Positions 25,801 through 32,102 of a stretch of 32,102 bases of DNA are shown one piece after another. Origin of the DNA: an uncultured Clostridia bacterium (GTDB lineage: Bacteria > Bacillota > Clostridia > TANB77 > CAG-508); the NCBI GenBank assembly GCA_947588885.1, contig CANQAH010000014.1, positions 1 through 32,102 on the forward strand. Reading direction: 5' to 3'. The translations under genes were made by a program, and so were the position numbers. Under the pieces are notes generated by a model. The model ran no database searches. It was not told the DNA's origin and was given only the letters and a program-made list of their open reading frames with translations. The number at the start of each line of letters is the position of its first letter. Positions within the stretch are counted from its first letter, which is position 1.

Positions 25801-26720
25801 CTAAGTTCCTCCATGATAAAATTCACATTAAATTGCCTATCTTTCATGCCATCAATCCAAATAATATTTTTATTTTTTCTAAACCATGTTAATTGCCTTT
25901 TCGCATATCTTCTTGTTTCTTGTTTTATTTTTTCTACCATTTCATCTTTAGTTGAATTTCCATTTAAATATTGTACAACTTCTTTATATCCTAACCCCTG
26001 CATAGCAGTTGGAAATTTTTCATACTTATTAAGTATTCCCTTTACCTCATCTATTAGCCCATTTTTGATCATTAAATCTACACGCAAATTTATTCTTTCA
26101 TATAACTTTTCTCTGTCCATATTAATTGCAAAAACTCTATAATCATACTTGACTTCTTTTTTTCTTGATTCTTCTTCAAGCTCTGTTTTGGTTTTACCAG
26201 TTGCTTTATATAACTCTAATACTCTAGTTATTCTTTTGGTATCATTGTGACTAATTTTTTTCATTGCTAATGGATCTATTTTCGTTGCCTCATCATATAA
26301 AGACTTTAATCCTTCTTCATTTTCAGCAATTTTTAGCAACTCATTTCTATATTTTTCATCAAATTCTATATCAGGATATTCAATCCCATATATAAGTGCA
26401 TCAATATAAAGACCTGTCCCACCAACTATTATTGGTGTTTTTCCTCTAGATAAAATATCTTCTATTTTTTCTTCAGCAAGTATTTTAAAATCAGCAACAG
26501 AAAATCTTTCATCAGGTGAAACAAAATCTATTAAATAATGTTTGATTCCATCCATTTCATCAGGTAGTGGCTTTGCTGTACCTATGGTCATATCTTTATA
26601 AATTTGCATCGAATCAGCAGAAATCACTTCCCCATTTAATTTCTTTGCTAATTCAACTCCTAATGCCGTTTTTCCAGATGCAGTAGGTCCAGCAATAACT
26701 ATAACTTTTGGCTTATCCAT
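25797..26720 (-). CDS. miaA: tRNA dimethylallyltransferase
   Basis: The 307-residue protein has the P-loop GPTASGKT (residues 11-18), ISADSMQIYKDMTIGTAKP with the substrate-contacting Asp/Ser/Gln, VGGTGLYIDALIYG and the C-terminal TRRYAKRQLTWFRK. It adds a dimethylallyl group to A37 of tRNAs reading UNN codons. The start is an ATG behind AAGGGAG. Its stop overlaps the GTG of the HlyD-like gene, so the two are coupled. It lies downstream of mutL, as in many Firmicutes, but the pair is separated by a 300-base repeat block. Confidence 0.97.
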   Translation of the reverse strand: MDKPKVIVIAGPTASGKTALGVELAKKLNGEVISADSMQIYKDMTIGTAKPLPDEMDGIKHYLIDFVSPDERFSVADFKILAEEKIEDILSRGKTPIIVGGTGLYIDALIYGIEYPDIEFDEKYRNELLKIAENEEGLKSLYDEATKIDPLAMKKISHNDTKRITRVLELYKATGKTKTELEEESRKKEVKYDYRVFAINMDREKLYERINLRVDLMIKNGLIDEVKGILNKYEKFPTAMQGLGYKEVVQYLNGNSTKDEMVEKIKQETRRYAKRQLTWFRKNKNIIWIDGMKDRQFNVNFIMEELR

Positions 26721-26757
26721 TTTTCTCCCTTCTTTTAGATGTGACTGGTTTTAATAC

Positions 26758-26785
26758 CTCAAGACGCCGCTTATGTTTTAATTTT
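26758..26785. repeat. Truncated third copy of the mutL-miaA repeat
   Basis: The stretch CAAGACGCCGCTTATGTTTT matches the end of the full copy at 26903-27017 (CAAGACGATGCTTATTTTCA) in register. The upstream bases GGTTTTAATAC also resemble its preceding TTTTAACAC. It is taken as the remnant of another unit. Confidence 0.5.
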
Positions 26786-26902
26786 TGAAAAGAAACAAGC
26801 AATACTAGGCAAGCGATTGAGGAAACCGGAGGCGTATGTGGATACGTCGAGGATTTCCGAATGAAGCTTAACGAAGTAGTACGTCGCCTATATTTTTGAT
26901 TT
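26785..26902. repeat. Palindromic repeat, first full copy between mutL and miaA
   Basis: It opens TTGAAAAGAAACAAG, like the second copy. In its middle, CCGGAGGCGTATGTGGATAC, GTC and GAGGATTTCC correspond to CCGG-AGTGTACAATGGTACATG-AGGATT in copy 2. GCGTAT-GTGG-ATACGTC forms a nested hairpin. The surrounding GGAAA...TTTCC arms pair too. The closing arm is less well matched than in copy 2. Long open frames through this block are artefacts of the repeat. Confidence 0.65.
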
Positions 26903-27017
26903 TTGAAAAGAAGCGAGTATTGCAAGGCAAAATTTAATTTTAAACACCGGAGTGTACAATGGTACATGAGGATTTTAAAATTAAATTTTAACACAGCAAG
27001 ACGATGCTTATTTTCAA
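26903..27017. repeat. Palindromic repeat, second full copy (115 bp)
   Basis: The ends are inverted: TTGAAAAGAAGCGAGTATTG at the left, and the complement TTGAAAATAAGCATCGTCTT at the right (bases 26998-27017). Inside, AAATTTAATTTTAAA and TTTTAAAATTAAATTT pair, and GTGTAC-AATG-GTACAT forms the apex. The whole unit could fold as one long hairpin. Similar palindromic units with a GTAC-rich apex are, from general knowledge, dispersed in several Firmicutes; I cannot name the family. It ends six bases before the mutL stop. Confidence 0.7.
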
Positions 27018-27023
27018 AAAGAG

Positions 27024-29414
27024 TTATTTACGAGCAAACTTACGCTCCAAATCATACCTACTTATCTTAATTGCAGTTGGTCTTCCATGAGGACAAGTAA
27101 ACGGATTAGGAAGTTTCAATAACTCCTCCATTAATTTATCTACTTCCTCTTCATTTAATCTCATATTAGCCTTTACAGCAGATTTACAAGCAATTGTAGC
27201 AATAAATCTTTCTTCTTTATCTTGTTTATCAGTTCTTGAGAAATTATCAACTTCATCTAATAATTCTAGGAACAATTCTTTTGTATTCATATCGATACAA
27301 AATGTAGGAACACCATTTAGTTTTATTGTGTTTTCTCCAAAAGCCTCTAAAGAAAATCCTGCTTTTTCAAACATATCTACATTTTCTTTTATTATTTCAG
27401 TTTCCTTATGAGAAAGTGTTATTATATCTGGTAATAACATTAGTTGAGAATCTTTATCTGTATCATTGTAATAATTTTGTTTTACTTGTTCATATCTAAT
27501 TCTCTCATGTGCAGCATGTTGATCTATAATATACATTTCATTTTCTATTTGAACAATAACATATGTTGAAAATGCTATTCCTATAAATTTATAATTCTTT
27601 CCTGCCATATTTCTAAATTCTTCAATCTGTTCATTTTCATCTTCTATAACAGGAGTTTCCACTCTTTGTGGTTCTTCTATTACTAAAGTATCATTTTCAT
27701 TTAATGTGCTAGCTGGTTCTTCTTTTTTTACATTTTCTACTTCATTTTCTTGGTATTTTACAGAACTTTTTATGTCTTCTAAAACCATCTTTTCAGTTTC
27801 TGTATAATTAGTTTCTTTTGGTTCTGATGCATGTACTTTATTTCCAAAAATCTTAGCATACATATCATCAAAATTAGCTGGCTCACTTTCAACATCATCA
27901 TTATCTTCTATTTTTTCTATTCTTGTACTTTTAATAGCTTCTTCTAGTATTTGATTTGACTTTCTTTGTTTTATTATTTCTTCTGTCATAGCTTCAACCT
28001 TTTCTTCTGAAGGTATTCCAGAATCTTCCTCTTTTGGCTCATCAGTTTTTGATTCAAAATCAGGAACATACGCTGTTGGCGTAACTTCATGAACTCCAAT
28101 TTCTTTTAAACCTTTTCTAAATTTGCTTAATTCTTCTAATAAGCTTTCTTTTCCTTCTGTTTTTTCTTTAGGCTTGTTTTCTTGCATATGTTTATGTTTC
28201 TTTAAAAATGATGGAGGTTCTTCCTCACTTTTGCTTTCTTCTACATTTTCATCTTTCTTTTCTTCTTTCAATTGATTAATTAATTCTTCTGCCCTTTTCA
28301 AGAAGTCATCTTTTTGCTCAGTATTTTCATTTTTCTCATCTTCATTATTTGTTTTAGTTCGTGGTAATTCTATTACATTAGCAACATTTTTTTCTTCCTT
28401 TTCATGTGAAACTTCTTCAACTAATTCTTTTTTTGCAAGTGCTTCTTTTATTGAATGATACACAGCTTTAAAAACTTGATTTTCGTCTTCAAATCTAACT
28501 TCTAATTTTGCTGGGTGAACATTTACATCAACTAAACTTGGATCTAATTCAATATTTAAAACCAAAAATCCAAATTTATTTATAGGAATCATTCCTTTAA
28601 ATGCTTGCTCTGCAGCCGCTGTTAAAGTTCTATCTTTTATATATCTACCATTAACAAAAAATAATTGATTTGAACGATTAGATCTTGCAATCTCAGGTTT
28701 TCCAACAATTCCAGATACTTTTACTCCATCTAATTCATATTCTGCATTAATTACAGCTTCAGCAATATCTTTTCCATAAATACTATAAATAACTGACTTC
28801 ATGTCATCATTTCCAGAAGTTTGAATAATTGTTTTTCCTGAATTTATTAATTTAAAAGATATATTTCTATTTACTAATGCTAATCTTGTTATTACATCTT
28901 CTATATAACCAGATTCAGTATAATCTTTTTTTAAAAATTTATAACGTACTGGTGTATTATAAAATAGGTTTTTTACAGTTATTGATGTTCCCAATGGTGC
29001 ACCTGTTTCAGTTTTTTCTAATACATCGCCACCTTCAACAACAATCCTATGTCCTATATCACTATCTTCTTTTCTTGAAACCATTTCTACATTGGCTATA
29101 GCAGCAATACTAGCTAAAGCCTCACCTCTAAACCCCATAGATGTTACTTTCAAAATATCATCTGCTTGTCTAATTTTGCTAGTAGCATGTCTTTCAAAAG
29201 CAATTTCCATGTCATCTTCTGAGATACCTTTACCATTATCTGTAACACGAATATATGAAATTCCTCCATTTTTTATTTCAACAGTAATTTTAGTAGCACC
29301 AGCATCAATGGAATTTTCAACCATTTCTTTAACAACAGAAGAAGGTCTTTCAATAACTTCGCCGGCTGCAATTTTATTTATTGTTAAATCATCTAATAAT
29401 ACAATATCTCCCAT
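27024..29414 (-). CDS. mutL: DNA mismatch repair protein MutL (endonuclease type)
   Basis: I use the ATG at 29414, 5 bases after GGAGG; a TTG four codons earlier opens the frame. The product is about 796 residues. The N-terminal GHKL ATPase has ENSIDAGAT, DNGKGIS, HATSKI and GFRGEALASI. A Glu/Lys-rich linker (about 340-590) is unusually long. The C-terminal domain has the nicking motif DQHAAHERIRYE (from 635), ACKSAVKA and CPHGRPT (about 778). It nicks the unmethylated or new strand after MutS binding, as in organisms lacking MutH. No mutS is in the window. The promoter candidate is at 29468-29497. Confidence 0.97.
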   Translation of the reverse strand: MGDIVLLDDLTINKIAAGEVIERPSSVVKEMVENSIDAGATKITVEIKNGGISYIRVTDNGKGISEDDMEIAFERHATSKIRQADDILKVTSMGFRGEALASIAAIANVEMVSRKEDSDIGHRIVVEGGDVLEKTETGAPLGTSITVKNLFYNTPVRYKFLKKDYTESGYIEDVITRLALVNRNISFKLINSGKTIIQTSGNDDMKSVIYSIYGKDIAEAVINAEYELDGVKVSGIVGKPEIARSNRSNQLFFVNGRYIKDRTLTAAAEQAFKGMIPINKFGFLVLNIELDPSLVDVNVHPAKLEVRFEDENQVFKAVYHSIKEALAKKELVEEVSHEKEEKNVANVIELPRTKTNNEDEKNENTEQKDDFLKRAEELINQLKEEKKDENVEESKSEEEPPSFLKKHKHMQENKPKEKTEGKESLLEELSKFRKGLKEIGVHEVTPTAYVPDFESKTDEPKEEDSGIPSEEKVEAMTEEIIKQRKSNQILEEAIKSTRIEKIEDNDDVESEPANFDDMYAKIFGNKVHASEPKETNYTETEKMVLEDIKSSVKYQENEVENVKKEEPASTLNENDTLVIEEPQRVETPVIEDENEQIEEFRNMAGKNYKFIGIAFSTYVIVQIENEMYIIDQHAAHERIRYEQVKQNYYNDTDKDSQLMLLPDIITLSHKETEIIKENVDMFEKAGFSLEAFGENTIKLNGVPTFCIDMNTKELFLELLDEVDNFSRTDKQDKEERFIATIACKSAVKANMRLNEEEVDKLMEELLKLPNPFTCPHGRPTAIKISRYDLERKFARK

Positions 29415-29467
29415 TACTTCCTCCAAATTTCTTTTTCATTAGCATTCTACGCACATACTTTTTTTGT

Positions 29468-29497
29468 ATTATATCACTAAGCAATTATTTTTGTATA
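29468..29497 (-). promoter_or_regulatory. Candidate promoter of mutL
   Basis: On the minus strand TATACA (29492-29497) is 18 bases from a perfect TATAAT (29468-29473). The leader would be about 45-50 bases. The remaining 110 bases up to the small plus-strand gene should hold that gene's promoter, but I see no convincing -35/-10 pair there. Confidence 0.5.
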
Positions 29498-29608
29498 TGT
29501 TTTTATTCATTTTTTAATCACACTTTCCATAAATTTTCATACTATATAACATACTAAGGATTTACAAAAAACTTCAAATACTTATCTATACTTAAAGGAG
29601 GGAATATT

Positions 29609-29725
29609 ATGCCAGAAAATAGAGGTTGTGGCGGATTCGGAAATGGTGATGATTGCTTATGGATAATAATTCTTTTAATAATCATCTTCTGTTGCTGTGG
29701 CGGAAACAGAAATTGCGGTTGCTAA
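29609..29725 (+). CDS. Small Cys/Gly-rich membrane peptide (38 residues)
   Basis: An ATG lies 6 bases after AAAGGAGGG, the strongest ribosome binding site in the window. The product begins MPENRGCGGFGNGDDC, continues with a hydrophobic stretch LWIIILLIIIF (residues 17-27) and ends CCCGGNRNCGC; eight of 38 residues are Cys. Short Gly/Cys-rich one-helix proteins of this general kind are common in Clostridia, some linked to spores, but I cannot assign a family. It is the only plus-strand gene I can support, and it converges on groEL across a shared terminator. The reading frame ends at TAA 29723-29725. It is below the usual length cut-off, and expression is inferred from the ribosome binding site. 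Confidence 0.7.
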   Translation: MPENRGCGGFGNGDDCLWIIILLIIIFCCCGGNRNCGC

Positions 29726-29740
29726 CATAAGCATTATTGT

Positions 29741-29786
29741 GGCGAAGCCTTTGTCTTATATGAAATTCGGAAAAATTTCATATAAG
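29741..29786 (+). repeat. Dispersed multi-hairpin element, copy C (3' half only)
   Basis: GGCGAAGCC (29741-29749) is followed by a 13-bp perfect hairpin CTTATATGAAATT (29755-29767) / AATTTCATATAAG (29774-29786). The tag is the same as in copies A and B, but the hairpin sequence differs on both arms, so pairing is kept. A terminator follows after three bases. The 5' half is not recognisable. Confidence 0.7.
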
Positions 29787-29789
29787 GCA

Positions 29790-29830
29790 AAAAATATGCG
29801 AGCAATAACTATAAATGCTCGCATATTTTT
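29790..29830. terminator. Bidirectional terminator shared by groEL and the small plus-strand gene
   Basis: A 15-bp perfect stem AAAAATATGCGAGCA (29790-29804) / TGCTCGCATATTTTT (29816-29830) with an 11-base loop has T-runs following in both directions. It ends groESL from one side and the 38-residue gene with its repeat from the other. Confidence 0.85.
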
Positions 29831-29872
29831 TATATAAATGTTTCATTTTTAAAATTATATATTTATTTTTTA

Positions 29873-31794
<1,922 letters not shown>

Positions 31795-31830
31795 ATATTG
31801 TTCATCCCTTTCTAATAAAATTTTATATTT

Positions 31831-31857
31831 TTAGCACTCTACTTTTAAGTCTGCTAA
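31831..31857 (-). promoter_or_regulatory. CIRCE operator (HrcA-binding inverted repeat), slightly degenerate
   Basis: The arms are TTAGCACTC (31831-31839), nine bases, then GTCTGCTAA (31849-31857). The consensus is TTAGCACTC-N9-GAGTGCTAA. One arm is perfect and the other has two changes. The spacing is exact and it lies in the groES leader at the transcription start region, so HrcA repression with induction by heat or misfolding is expected. Confidence 0.85.
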
Positions 31858-31860
31858 TAA

Positions 31861-31887
31861 TTTATACCTTTTTTTGCCGTTTGTCAA
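31861..31887 (-). promoter_or_regulatory. Promoter of groESL
   Basis: On the minus strand there is a perfect TTGACA (31882-31887). TATAAA at 31861-31866 gives a 15-base spacer; a shift to TAAATT gives 17. The start of transcription would fall inside or next to the CIRCE element. Confidence 0.55.
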
Positions 31888-31970
31888 TAGTATTTTATTC
31901 AAAAGTGGACACAATAGAACTAAAAATTTCAATTTGAGCAAATTCTTTATATGATAAAATTTTCCTATTG

Positions 31971-32019
31971 GGTCAAAACCTTTATATAATAGGAAATGCA
32001 CAGCACTTTCCTATTAGAT
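31971..32019 (+). repeat. Dispersed multi-hairpin element, diverged copy D1
   Basis: The mini-hairpin is GGT-CAAA-ACC (31971-31980), a paired change from GGC-GAA-GCC in the other copies. The final hairpin has TAATAGGAAA (31987-31996) / TTTCCTATTA (32007-32016). Upstream sequence from about 31908 weakly resembles the 5' half of the element. No terminator follows; copy D2 starts instead. Confidence 0.6.
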
Positions 32020-32026
32020 AACAAAA

Positions 32027-32102
32027 GCGGACATTTTTATATGTCATACTATATAAATTTATTGTAAAGTCCGCGTCTTTGTTCTATGCGCCAAATTTTT
32101 GT
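32027..32102 (+). repeat. Dispersed multi-hairpin element, copy D2 (cut by window end)
   Basis: P1 is GCGGAC (32027-32032) / GTCCGC (32069-32074), fully paired. Bases 32048-32102 equal bases 1-55 of the window except for one T/C difference, so this is the 5' part of a near-identical copy of A. Between the groES promoter and this point (31888-31970) I see no gene. Confidence 0.8.

Noticed and set aside
26713-26994. 93-codon minus-strand open frame before miaA
   Set aside because: It lies inside the tandem palindromic repeats; its basic, low-information sequence is explained by the repeat, and it overlaps the miaA ribosome binding site.
32027-32102. CRISPR-like array from repeated hairpins near the window end
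   Set aside because: Only two units are present, of unequal sequence, without regular spacers, and no cas gene is near.

Overview
The window is very AT-rich DNA from a Gram-positive, low-GC bacterium, most likely an uncultured or unnamed gut-type member of the Clostridia. The evidence is the gene content (Ffh/YlxM, DivIVA/SepF, a SpoIIIE-type FtsK, MutL with an endonuclease motif, HrcA-type groESL control), strong AGGAGG ribosome binding sites, and frequent TTG/GTG starts. No species can be named from the sequence alone. Nearly everything is encoded on the minus strand. The one plus-strand gene I can support is a 38-residue Cys/Gly-rich membrane peptide at 29609-29725. I found no tRNA, rRNA, CRISPR array, phage gene or transposase.

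Layout from high to low coordinates, which is the direction of transcription. (1) 31794-29873: groES-groEL, with a promoter and a slightly degenerate CIRCE operator. (2) 29609-29725: the small plus-strand gene, converging on groEL through a shared terminator. (3) 29414-24562: mutL, a pair of tandem palindromic repeats, then miaA and an HlyD-like membrane protein with a 4-nt overlap. (4) 24422-23479: division genes sepF and divIVA, ending in a clear terminator. (5) 23160-22087: rsmD and a coiled-coil protein. (6) 21898-16599: ftsK, a 520-residue protein of unknown function and two membrane-anchored paralogues. (7) 16473-12895: a beta-CASP metallo-hydrolase and a GH15 glucoamylase-like enzyme, followed by a 178-bp imperfect palindrome. 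(8) 12596-10326: radA and a membrane-anchored cyclophilin. (9) 10052-5907: the translation/secretion operon ylxM-ffh-rpsP-khpA-rimM-trmD-rplS. (10) 5712-3001: a TasA-like secreted protein, a SipW/ER-type signal peptidase with a large extra membrane domain, and a DUF5305-like membrane protein. (11) 2919-290: a low-molecular-weight tyrosine phosphatase and a large polytopic membrane protein.

Most of this is conserved housekeeping sequence. The less ordinary material lies in the gaps. A dispersed multi-hairpin element (positions 1-120, 10143-10289, 29741-29786, and two copies near 31960-32102) keeps its stems while the sequence changes, and three of its copies are followed by a bidirectional terminator. 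A second repeat family forms a tandem pair between mutL and miaA. A long palindrome sits behind the GH15 gene. The first and last 55 bases of the window are the same repeat with one mismatch, which probably marks where an assembly broke on a repeat.

The most system-like gene group is the secreted protein / signal peptidase / DUF5305 operon, which resembles matrix-fibre loci of the TasA-SipW kind. Its substrate and assembly mode are inferred, not shown.
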